This document shows positions 54,971 to 64,000 of a stretch of DNA of 64,000 bases, piece after piece. The notes beneath the pieces are model-generated. The model ran no database searches. It saw nothing but the letters and a program-made list of their open reading frames with translations, and was not told the DNA's origin. Positions within the stretch are counted from its first letter, which is position 1; every line of letters starts with the position of its first letter. The position numbers and the translations under genes were made by a program. The DNA is from Actinomyces haliotis (GTDB taxonomy: Bacteria > Actinomycetota > Actinomycetes > Actinomycetales > Actinomycetaceae): assembly GCF_015355765.1 (NCBI RefSeq), contig NZ_JACWNA010000001.1, positions 269,591 through 333,590 on the forward strand, in the 5' to 3' direction.

Positions 54971-56821
54971 TCAGCGGCAGACGACCGGGTTGTCCGACTG
55001 GTACGAGGTGGTGAGGACGTCGTCAGGCAGGCTCGTGCCGTCCGGCTTCGTGCGGTGGCGCGTGACGGTGATGTCGAAGCCCTGCTCGCCCCCGGCGTAG
55101 GGCGTGCAGGACGAGCCGGTCTCGACCTTGGTCGAGTAGGCGCGGTAGCTGTGCGGGGTGCCCTCGTCGATGGAGACGTCGTAGTAGCGCGCGCCCCACA
55201 GGCGGGCGTGCACCTCTCCCCCGCTCACCCAGGCCTGGAGGAGGACGGCGTTGGGCGTGGAGTTCTTGAACTTGAGGTCGAGGACGCCGGTCCACAGGGT
55301 CGCGTCCCGCCCAGCGGGGTACCGGGTGAACCAGTAGGTGTGGGGGTGGTGCTCGACGTCGTCCATGCCGGCCTCGAAGCCGGCGTTGAAGACGGTGGTG
55401 TTGACCTGGCTGAGGCCGCCGCCCATGGCGTCGGTGTGCTGGCCGGCGTTGATGACGCCGGCGGCCGCGAAGCCGTGCTCGGCGTCGACGGGGCCGAGGG
55501 CGTCGGAGAGGGAGAAGGTCTCCCCCGCCCTGACGAGGGTGGCGTTGATGGCGGCGGTGCCGGCGATGAGGTTCTGGTCGCGCCCGTACTGGGAGGTGTA
55601 GGGCGTCGCGTACTCGCCGACGACCTCGTCCATCGTCCAGTCCGCCTCGGGGGTCGTGACCGCAGGCTTGGCGACGGAGGCGGGCAGGACGGCGGCGCGG
55701 TCGCCGTCGGTGGTGCCGGCCGTGAGGACGCTGGCGGCGAGGGCGTCGGAGTCGATGCTGAGGCCGTCCTTGGCGGCGACGTAGGTGGGCTTGGCGTCGT
55801 CGGTGCCCTCGATGGTCCAGGTGGCGTCCTGGGCGGCGGTCTCGACGGCGGCGCCCATGGCGCCGATGACGGCGTCGTGGAGGCCCTGGGCGTCGAGGGA
55901 CGCGGTGAGGTTCCCCCCGTCCGCGGTGATGCGGGTGAGGGAGGCGGTCTGCTCCGGGGTGAGGGTGAGGGTGCGGCCGTCGGCGGCCTCCTCGGCGTCG
56001 GAGCCGGCGGCGGTGACGGTGAGGTCGCCGGACAGGAGCGGGGTGAGGGTGGTGTCGATGAGGCCCTGGGCGTCGGCGTCGGTGATGCCGGGCTGCGCCT
56101 CGCCGGCGACGAGGGCGATGCTCTTCTCCCCCAGGGGCCAATCCTGGGAGAGCTCCGTGACGGAGGCGTCGACGTCGAGGCCCGTGCCGACGGCGCCCGG
56201 GTGGAGCACCGGGGTGGCGCCGTCGAGGGTGACGGAGGCGTCGGCGGTGCCGGTGGACAGGGTCCCGAGCTTGGCGACGAGGGCGGAGCGCAGGGCGTCA
56301 GCGTCGACGGTGGTGACCCGGGCGGCGTCGACGGACTCCCCGCTGAGCCGGTGGGCGATGGTGACGGGGTTGAGCGTGAAGGAGGTGAGGCGCTCGACGG
56401 CGTCGGCGGCGTTCGCGCTGACGCCGGAGTCGGCGGGGACGAGGGTGTCGGAGGCGTCGCCGACGGTGATGGTGACGGGCTCGGCGAGCTCGGCGTCGAC
56501 GGCCTCGGTGACTGCGCTGCGTGCGGCGGCGGGGCTCATCCCGCCGACCTTCGTGCCGGCGACGGAGGCGTCCCCGAAGAGGTGCTGGGTGGTGGCCAGG
56601 GCGAGGCCGCCCCACACGGCGGCGACGGCGAGCACACCGGCCCCGGCGAGGAGGAGGGGGCGACGGCGGAGCTTCGGAGCGGCGGTCTGCGCGGTGTCGC
56701 TCCGGGCGCCCTCGGCCTGCGCGGTGTCCGCCGTCTCCAGGGCGCTCTCGGGCGCGTCGGCGGCAGCGGCGTCGGGGAGGGCGTCGGTCTCGGGAGCGGG
56801 GTCGGGCGTGGGGGCGCTCAT
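54971..56821 (-). CDS. VanW-domain membrane protein with peptidoglycan-binding-like repeats
   Basis: This 616-residue protein has a 50-residue acidic, Ala-rich cytoplasmic start, a membrane helix at about 55-77, two PG_binding_4-like domains (about 85-350) and a C-terminal VanW domain (about 400-600) with ETFSLSDALGPV, GGGLSQVNTTVFNAGFEAG and RYPAGRDATLW. Such YoaR-like proteins sit at the cell surface and are thought to act on the cell wall; VanW's function is unknown and it does not itself imply vancomycin resistance. The ATG follows CAGGAT by six bases, so it looks leaderless. It stands alone. Confidence 0.9.
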   Translation of the reverse strand: MSAPTPDPAPETDALPDAAAADAPESALETADTAQAEGARSDTAQTAAPKLRRRPLLLAGAGVLAVAAVWGGLALATTQHLFGDASVAGTKVGGMSPAAARSAVTEAVDAELAEPVTITVGDASDTLVPADSGVSANAADAVERLTSFTLNPVTIAHRLSGESVDAARVTTVDADALRSALVAKLGTLSTGTADASVTLDGATPVLHPGAVGTGLDVDASVTELSQDWPLGEKSIALVAGEAQPGITDADAQGLIDTTLTPLLSGDLTVTAAGSDAEEAADGRTLTLTPEQTASLTRITADGGNLTASLDAQGLHDAVIGAMGAAVETAAQDATWTIEGTDDAKPTYVAAKDGLSIDSDALAASVLTAGTTDGDRAAVLPASVAKPAVTTPEADWTMDEVVGEYATPYTSQYGRDQNLIAGTAAINATLVRAGETFSLSDALGPVDAEHGFAAAGVINAGQHTDAMGGGLSQVNTTVFNAGFEAGMDDVEHHPHTYWFTRYPAGRDATLWTGVLDLKFKNSTPNAVLLQAWVSGGEVHARLWGARYYDVSIDEGTPHSYRAYSTKVETGSSCTPYAGGEQGFDITVTRHRTKPDGTSLPDDVLTTSYQSDNPVVCR

Positions 56822-56827
56822 GGCCCC

Positions 56828-56833
56828 ATCCTG
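56828..56833 (-). promoter_or_regulatory. Leaderless -10 box of the VanW gene
   Basis: The reverse strand reads CAGGAT, then GGGGCC, then ATG. The same 12 bases precede the start of the gene at 59995. Confidence 0.5.
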
Positions 56834-57020
56834 ACGAGGATCGGGGCGTGCGCCCAGGAGGCGGGCCCGGTCCTGCGGTGCCGTGACCGGAGAGTGACCC
56901 TCGTCCTCACCCGCTGGTCCGGGGCGGGTTCCCGCTCCCCCGCCGCGGCGAGGGCCGCGGCGGGCCCCGCCGGCGCCCCACGGCAGCCCTGACCTGTCCC
57001 GTCCCTCCCCCGGGGACGAC

Positions 57021-57059
57021 GACGGCCGGCGCCCCGCGGGTGCGGGAGCGCCGGCCGTC
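57021..57059 (-). terminator. Terminator after typA
   Basis: A 12-bp perfect outer stem (57021-57032 with 57048-57059) encloses a CCCGC/GCGGG inner stem. It lies 33 bases after the typA stop. Confidence 0.8.
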
Positions 57060-57092
57060 GCTGCCGGGAGTGGGCCGGTGGGCCCGTGCGGC

Positions 57093-59015
<1,923 letters not shown>

Positions 59016-59251
59016 ACGAGGGTCTTCTTCCATCCGGGAGGTCGCGCCCCGCTCATGTCGCTCCGACGGGCCCGGCGGGGCCGCCGGCGCAGGGCGCACA
59101 GCGTGGCAAGGGTAGTGGCCGGGGCCGCTCCCCTGCCATGACGGCGGCGACAGGCCCGGTGTGCGTCGCCTCACGGCGTCAACGCGGGCGGCGGGGGACG
59201 ACGTACGGGCCGTCGGCACGGGCGGCAGGAGGCCGGCCGTCTCCGCCCCGC

Positions 59252-59995
59252 TCAGAGGACCATGAGCGCGAGGACGAGGCCGAGCACGACGACCGCCACG
59301 ACGACGAGGGGCGCGACGTCCCAGCGGCTCGTGACCCCGGGCCTCTCCTCCGTTCCGCCGTCGGAGCCTGCGGCGGAGCGCCCGAGGCGCTGCTCGCGGC
59401 GGCGCAGCCGGGTGACGAGTCTGAGGTGCTCCTCGCGGGAGGCCTGGTAGAGGTCGATGAGGTAGGCGCCGTCGGCGGCGTCGAGGTGGGTGCGGTAGCG
59501 GCGCGGGGCGGCGTCGAGGTCCTGGCTCGCGGTGACGTACTCCTCGCGGGCGGCGCTGCCGCGGCGCTCGTGGCGGGTGGCGGCGATGACGCCGCCGCGC
59601 TGGCAGGCGGAGACGGTGACGGAGCGGACGCGCGTGTCGCCGGGCGCGGTTCCGGTCGCCGTGGCGGCGCCGGTAACCGTCCCGGTCGCGGTCGCGTCGG
59701 CGGGCACCTCGACGGCGAGGGCCCAGCGCGTCGGCGCGGCGCACAGGGCCTCCCAGCTCAGCACGTGGCTGCGCCAGGCGTTGCGGACCGTGAGGGAGTC
59801 CTCCGCGAGGGTCGCCTGCGGGCGCCACCACAGGAGCCAAACGATCACCTCGACGCAGGCGACGACGGCGAGGGCCTGGAGGCCGTTGCGGTAGCCGTCG
59901 GAGGACCAGATCGCGACGACGACGTAGAGGCCGCCGAGAGCGACGGCGACGGCGCCGACGCGGCCGAGGAGGGAGCGCAGGATGACGGTGGGCAC
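59252..59995 (-). CDS. PH-domain-like membrane protein
   Basis: This 247-residue protein has two N-terminal helices (about 12-30 and 40-57), a central beta-rich part starting PQATLAEDSLTVRNAWRSHVLSW in split form that resembles actinobacterial PH/DUF2581 domains, and a C-terminal helix at about 227-247. An Ala/Thr/Gly repeat (ATGTVTGAATATGTA) interrupts the PH part. The GTG at 59995 follows CAGGAT by six bases, suggesting a leaderless mRNA; an ATG at 60013 adds six residues. Function unknown. It is upstream of typA on the same strand. Confidence 0.75.
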   Translation of the reverse strand: MPTVILRSLLGRVGAVAVALGGLYVVVAIWSSDGYRNGLQALAVVACVEVIVWLLWWRPQATLAEDSLTVRNAWRSHVLSWEALCAAPTRWALAVEVPADATATGTVTGAATATGTAPGDTRVRSVTVSACQRGGVIAATRHERRGSAAREEYVTASQDLDAAPRRYRTHLDAADGAYLIDLYQASREEHLRLVTRLRRREQRLGRSAAGSDGGTEERPGVTSRWDVAPLVVVAVVVLGLVLALMVL

Positions 59996-60001
59996 GGCCC
60001 C

Positions 60002-60007
60002 ATCCTG
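60002..60007 (-). promoter_or_regulatory. Leaderless -10 box of the PH-like gene
   Basis: The reverse strand reads CAGGAT, GGGGCC, then GTG, identical in its 12 bases to the VanW-gene promoter. Confidence 0.5.
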
Positions 60008-60039
60008 CCCCATGACGCCGATCGCTCGGCGGGAGGCGA

Positions 60040-60073
60040 CCGGGCCCCGGACGCGGGTGCGTCCGGGGCCCGG
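60040..60073 (-). terminator. Terminator after the first tandem binding-protein gene
   Basis: A perfect 15-bp stem with a GGGT loop lies 63 bases after the stop at 60137. Confidence 0.8.
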
Positions 60074-60136
60074 GGCGGCCGGCGGCGACGCGGGCGGCGG
60101 GGACCGCCGGGGGCGCGCGCCGTCGGTCTCAGCGGC

Positions 60137-61837
60137 TCACTTCGTGTAGCCGATGTCCTCGGGGCGGACCGAGGACAGGCCGAAGGAGCCGTAGTTGGCG
60201 AGCTTCTTCGGGACGGCCGTGTAGGCCGCGCGCGAGTAGATCGGGATGACACCGGCGAGCTTCCAGATCTCCTTGTCGGCGTCCTGCGCGAGCTCGACGC
60301 GCTTCTTGTGGTCGGCCTCGACGGCGACCTCGTCGATGAGCTTCTCGAGCGCGTCGGAGGACAGGCCCGTGTAGTTCGAGGCGGAGCCCTTGCCGTAGAC
60401 CTGCCCGATGTTGGCCATCGGGTAGGGGGTGCCCTGCCAGGCGAAGGAGACGATCTCGAAGTTGCCCTTCTTGATCCGCTCGGGGAGGAAGTCGTCGTTG
60501 TTGGTGTCGTCCATGACGATCTCGACGCCGATCGCCTTCATGTTCGCCTGGAGGACCTTGCCCTCCGTGGCGGAGGTGGCGACGTCGGGGAGGCGCAGGT
60601 ACTTGATGGACAGCGTCTGGCCGTCCTTCTCGCGGTACTCCTTGCCGTCGGGGAGCGTCCAGCCCAGGGACTCGAGGTCCTTGACGGCCTGCTCCTTGTT
60701 GAAGGCGAGGTCGCCGGTGTTGTCCTGGTAGTCGGCGTCCTGCGGCGCGAAGAGGTGGTTGCCGAGCTGGAGCTGGCTGGCCGGGACCGGGAGCCCCTGC
60801 AGGTCAGCCTTGGTGATGGTCTCGCGGTCGATGCCCTTGACGATCGCCTGGCGCAGCTTCTGGTCGGCCAGCAGGCCGCTCGCGCCGTTCATGGTGAAGT
60901 GGCGCCACTGCAGGCCCGCGGCCTGGCGGATCTCGCCGTCGGCGCGCTGCTGGCACTGCTGGTAGGTCGAGGCATCGATGATCGTGTCGACGACGTCGAG
61001 CTCCTTGTTCGCGAAGGCGGTGCCCGTGGCGGAGGAGTCGACCACCTTGAAGGTGACCTTGTCCAGGAGCGGCTTCTCGCCCCACCAGGCGTCGTTGGGC
61101 TCGAGGACGACGGTCTGCTTGGTGGAGTCGGCGCTGGTGACGATGAAGGGGCCGGCCCAGCTGGAGGTGTCGGACGCGTCGGTCCAGGAGCTGAAGGCCT
61201 CGGGGGACTCGGTGAGCTTGGCCGGGACGATGGTGCCGGACAGGACGGCGGACCAGTCAGGGAAGACCGAGTTGAAGGTGACGACCATCTCGTACTCGTC
61301 GGAGCCCTGCTCGATGGACTCGATGTGGTCCCAGCCGTCGGTCGAGGAGACCACGGAGGTGAAGGCGTCGTCGGAGCCGTTGCAGGCCTTCCAGCAGCCC
61401 TGGTAGTCGGCGTAGGTGATGGCGTCGCCGGAGTTCCACTTGGCCTCGGGGTTGAGGTGCATGGTGACGACCGTCTTGCCGTCCTTCTCCTCGTCCTTGA
61501 AGTCCTTGCAGAACTCCTCGCGGGCGGTGAAGGTGCCGTCGTCGGCGTAGACGAAGTTGTGGATGCCGGCGAAGTCCTGGATCGCCGCGTTGTCGGTGGT
61601 GCCGCCGTCGATGTGGAGCGGGTTGTAGTTCGGGACCATCGAGCTGAGCGGGATCCGGAGCTCGCCGCCCTGGGCGAGCTTGCTGCGGTCCTGCTTGTTG
61701 ATCGCGGAGGCGGCGAGCTTGACCGGCGTGGCGGAGGCGTCCGAGCCGCTCGAGGAGCCGGACCCGCACGCCGCGAGGGCGGCGAGGGCGGCGACGGACG
61801 CGGAGCCTCCGAGGAAGAGGCGACGGGTGATCATCAT
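60137..61837 (-). CDS. Family 5 solute-binding lipoprotein, paralogue A
   Basis: This is a DppA/OppA-type binding lipoprotein of 566 residues. It starts with a twin-arginine-like TRRLFLGGSAS and a lipobox LAAC with Cys24, then a Ser/Gly linker. The body has EAKWNSGDAITYADY and KGIDRETITKADLQGLPV, the family pattern. No permease or ATPase gene lies next to it, so it must work with a transporter elsewhere or past the window edge. It is very similar to the following gene at 62135, especially over the C-terminal half. Peptides are the usual ligands, but it is not proven here. Confidence 0.92.
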   Translation of the reverse strand: MMITRRLFLGGSASVAALAALAACGSGSSSGSDASATPVKLAASAINKQDRSKLAQGGELRIPLSSMVPNYNPLHIDGGTTDNAAIQDFAGIHNFVYADDGTFTAREEFCKDFKDEEKDGKTVVTMHLNPEAKWNSGDAITYADYQGCWKACNGSDDAFTSVVSSTDGWDHIESIEQGSDEYEMVVTFNSVFPDWSAVLSGTIVPAKLTESPEAFSSWTDASDTSSWAGPFIVTSADSTKQTVVLEPNDAWWGEKPLLDKVTFKVVDSSATGTAFANKELDVVDTIIDASTYQQCQQRADGEIRQAAGLQWRHFTMNGASGLLADQKLRQAIVKGIDRETITKADLQGLPVPASQLQLGNHLFAPQDADYQDNTGDLAFNKEQAVKDLESLGWTLPDGKEYREKDGQTLSIKYLRLPDVATSATEGKVLQANMKAIGVEIVMDDTNNDDFLPERIKKGNFEIVSFAWQGTPYPMANIGQVYGKGSASNYTGLSSDALEKLIDEVAVEADHKKRVELAQDADKEIWKLAGVIPIYSRAAYTAVPKKLANYGSFGLSSVRPEDIGYTK

Positions 61838-62061
61838 GGGTGGGATCCATTCGTCGGGATGGTGATGTAGCCAACATGTTAAGCGTTGGCGACGAACGGG
61901 TGTCGTCGAGGGGCACCATCCTGCGAAGTGAGACCGATCACCACGCCCAGGGTGCTCACAGGTGCGAGAGCAGCCCAGGTCGAGTCCTTGCGAGCGCAGC
62001 CCCAGCCCGGCCTCGCACCCGCGGTCCCGGCACGCGAGCCCACCGTTGCCAGCGACGCGAC

Positions 62062-62097
62062 GGGGCCCGGGCGGTGCGCTCGCACCACCCGGGTCCC
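62062..62097 (-). terminator. Terminator after the second tandem binding-protein gene
   Basis: A long G/C stem-loop with one G-U pair and one mismatch lies about 38 bases after the stop at 62135. It separates the two paralogues' transcripts. Confidence 0.65.
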
Positions 62098-62134
62098 ACG
62101 GGTCCGGTCGCGCCTCAGGGACGCTCCCCCAGGA

Positions 62135-63868
62135 TCAGGCCGACGGCGTCGCCGTCGCGCCGGAGAGGTCGGTGTAGCCGATGTCCTGCGTGCGGCCGGA
62201 GGACAGGCCGAAGGCGCCGTAGTTGGCAAGGGCCTTCGGGACGGCGACGTAGCCGGCGCGCGAGTAGATCGGGGTCACGATGGCCTCGTCCCAGATGATC
62301 TTGTCCGCCTTCTGGGCGAGCTCGACGCGCTTCTTGTGGTCGGCCTCCTTGGCCACCTCATCGATGAGCTTCTCGAGCTCCTCGCTCCACACGCCGGTGT
62401 AGTTCGAGGCGGAGCCCTTGCCGTAGATCTGGCCGATGTTGGCCATGGGCCAGTCGGTGCCTTTCCACGTGAAGGCGACGATCTCGAAGTTGCCCTTCTT
62501 GATCCGCTCGGGGAAGAAGTCGTCGTTGTTGGTGTCGTCCATGACGATCTCGACGCCGATGTCCTTCATGTTCGCCTGGAGGACCTTGCCCTCGGTGGCG
62601 GAGGGGGCGAAGTCGGGCAGGCGCAGGTACTTGATGGAGAGGGTCTTGCCGTCCTTCTCGCGGTAGTCCTTGCCGTCGGGCAGCATCCAGCCGAGGGACT
62701 CGAGGTCCTTGATCGCCTGCTCCTTGTTGAACTTGTAGTCCCCGGTGTTGTCCTGGTAGTCGGCGTCGTTCGGCATGAAGAAGTGGTTGCCGAGCTGGAG
62801 CTGTGAGGCGGGGACCGGCAGACCCTGGAGGTCGGCCTCGGTGATGGTCTCGCGGTCGATGCCCTTGACCAGCGCCTGACGCAGCTTCTGGTCGGCCAGC
62901 ACGCCGCTCGCGCCGTTCATGGTGAAGTGGCGCCACTCGAGGCCGGCCGCCTGACGGATCTCGCCGTCGGAGCGCTGCTGGCACTGCTGGTAGGTCGAGG
63001 CGTCGATGATCGTGTCGACGGTGTCGATCTCGGAGTTGGCGAAGGCGGTGCCGAGCTGGGAGGCGTCGACGACCTTGATGGTGACGGTGTCGAGGAGCGG
63101 CTCGTCGCCCCACCAGTTGGGGTTGTGGCCGAGGGTGATGATCTGCTTGGTCTTGTCTGCGCTCGTGACGATGAAGGGGCCGGTCCAGTAGTCCGTCTTG
63201 GAGGCGTCGGTCCAGCCGGAGAAGGTGTCGACGTCCTTGCAGAGGGCCGCCGGGACGGTGGCACCGCCGATGACGGAGGACCAGTCGGGGAAGATGCCGT
63301 CGAAGGTGGTGATGACCTCGAACTCGTCGGCGCCCTGCTCGATCGACTTGATGTGGTCCCAGCCGTCGGTGGAGGCGACGACGGCCGTCTTGGCCTCGTC
63401 GGTGCCGTTGCAGAACTCCCAGGCGGCCTTGTAGTCGGCGACGTTGATGGACTCGCCGGAGTTCCACTTGGCCTTGGGGTTGAGGGTGAGGGTGATGACG
63501 GTGTTGCCGTCCTTCTCCTCCTCCTTGTAGTCCGTGCAGTAGTCCTTGTCGACGGAGATGGAGGCGTCGTCGGCCCAGATGAAGTTGGAGCCCAGGACGA
63601 AGGAGGCGAGCGTCGCGGCGTCAACGGTGTTGCCGTCGATGTGGAGGCGGTTGTAGTTCGGGATCCACGTGCCGATCGGGATGGTGAGCTCACCGCCCTT
63701 CTTGAGCCTGGAGCGGTCGACCTTGTTGATGTCCGAGGCGGCGAGCTTGGTGGGGGTGGCCGAGGCGCCGGAGGACGAGCTGCTACCGGAGCCGCTGCAG
63801 GCGGCGAGGGCGGCGAGGGCGGCGACCGAGGCCGAGCCGCCGAGGAAGAGACGACGGTTGATCATCAT
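62135..63868 (-). CDS. Family 5 solute-binding lipoprotein, paralogue B
   Basis: This is the tandem duplicate of paralogue A, 577 residues, with the same twin-arginine-like NRRLFLGGSAS and lipobox Cys24. Long runs are shared with A (LADQKLRQA, KGIDRETIT, QGLPVPASQLQLGNH, GKGSASNYTG), while the N-terminal ligand-facing lobe differs more. It also has a longer C-terminus (LSGATATPSA). No good ribosome binding site precedes the ATG at 63868, and an ATG three bases on is an alternative. The 132 bases to the right edge hold no gene that I can see. Confidence 0.92.
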   Translation of the reverse strand: MMINRRLFLGGSASVAALAALAACSGSGSSSSSGASATPTKLAASDINKVDRSRLKKGGELTIPIGTWIPNYNRLHIDGNTVDAATLASFVLGSNFIWADDASISVDKDYCTDYKEEEKDGNTVITLTLNPKAKWNSGESINVADYKAAWEFCNGTDEAKTAVVASTDGWDHIKSIEQGADEFEVITTFDGIFPDWSSVIGGATVPAALCKDVDTFSGWTDASKTDYWTGPFIVTSADKTKQIITLGHNPNWWGDEPLLDTVTIKVVDASQLGTAFANSEIDTVDTIIDASTYQQCQQRSDGEIRQAAGLEWRHFTMNGASGVLADQKLRQALVKGIDRETITEADLQGLPVPASQLQLGNHFFMPNDADYQDNTGDYKFNKEQAIKDLESLGWMLPDGKDYREKDGKTLSIKYLRLPDFAPSATEGKVLQANMKDIGVEIVMDDTNNDDFFPERIKKGNFEIVAFTWKGTDWPMANIGQIYGKGSASNYTGVWSEELEKLIDEVAKEADHKKRVELAQKADKIIWDEAIVTPIYSRAGYVAVPKALANYGAFGLSSGRTQDIGYTDLSGATATPSA

Positions 63869-64000
63869 GGGGGGGGCGGATTCAAGGGGTGGTCGCAACA
63901 CTGCGAGGATCGGAGGGGTTGTCGGTGGTTGAGGATCAGGGTCGGCGTCGGCAGTGGCGGGCGGATCGTGCGGTTCGTGAGGTGATGCGTTCTCCGGGGC

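Noticed and set aside
54971..56821. Vancomycin-resistance gene.
   Set aside because: The VanW domain is present, but no vanH/A/X or vanR/S genes are near; stand-alone VanW proteins are common and do not imply resistance.
59138..61870. A 910-codon open frame on the plus strand opposite the PH-like gene and binding-protein gene.
   Set aside because: It is Gly/Val/Asp/Glu-rich with no family features and is the antisense of recognised genes; high GC keeps such frames open.

Overview
The window is a GC-rich stretch of an actinobacterial chromosome. Signs of this are the actinobacterial forms of DapD and FdxA, an FprA-type reductase, MenJ/GGR-type and VanW proteins, frequent GTG starts and many leaderless-looking promoters. 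Menaquinone plus complex I, an arginine deiminase, family 5 binding lipoproteins and a sucrose/fructan gene suggest an Actinomyces/Schaalia-like member of the Actinomycetales. The genus is an inference; no rRNA or other marker is present to settle it.

Layout. 1-1172: partial unknown gene, rpmG and tRNA-Met, tRNA-Thr and tRNA-Tyr, all on the minus strand. 1371-5096: yajQ, then htpX, a GNAT acetyltransferase and an FprA-like ferredoxin-NADP reductase. 5253-24277 (minus): a 16-gene operon of a MenJ-like geranylgeranyl/menaquinone reductase, nuoA to nuoN in canonical order, and a polyprenyl diphosphate synthase. Divergent from it is menG-menF (24615-26842). A HtrA-like protease follows, then menD-menC-argF (minus), arcA (minus), menB (plus), a YagU-family membrane protein, menA (minus) and menE (minus). 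Together 5.2-39.3 kb holds complex I, most of the menaquinone pathway (menA, B, C, D, E, F, G, a prenyl-chain synthase and a MenJ-like reductase; no menH or menI seen) and two arginine deiminase-pathway enzymes.

39.4-42.3 kb: a small PLDc_N-type membrane protein, an unknown membrane protein coupled to a histidine phosphatase, and dapD. 42.4-50.9 kb (minus): an apparent accessory island of a LacI regulator, a family 5 binding lipoprotein, two DppB/C-type permeases, two ABC ATPases and a cytoplasmic GH32 beta-fructosidase. It has tandem operators and a near-consensus promoter, and is bracketed by two related long hairpins at 42301-42359 and 51060-51118. 51.1-64 kb (all minus): citrate synthase, a short GNAT, dapC, the 7Fe ferredoxin fdxA, a VanW-domain membrane protein, typA/bipA, a PH-domain-like membrane protein and two tandem paralogous family 5 binding lipoproteins.

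How it fits together. Complex I feeds electrons into a menaquinone pool whose ring, side chain and probable side-chain reduction are encoded on both sides of it. FprA and FdxA are a plausible redox pair. ArcA and the ornithine carbamoyltransferase form two steps of arginine catabolism. DapD and DapC serve lysine/diaminopimelate synthesis. The island most likely imports a fructose-containing oligosaccharide and hydrolyses it inside the cell under LacI control. At least ten genes have a TANNNT-like -10 box 6-7 nt before the start codon, so leaderless transcription looks common here.

The strongest candidates for something unusual are the hairpin-bracketed island with its peptide-type transporter paired to a GH32 enzyme, and the menaquinone/complex I/arginine-deiminase neighbourhood. 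No CRISPR array, phage or transposase gene was seen.
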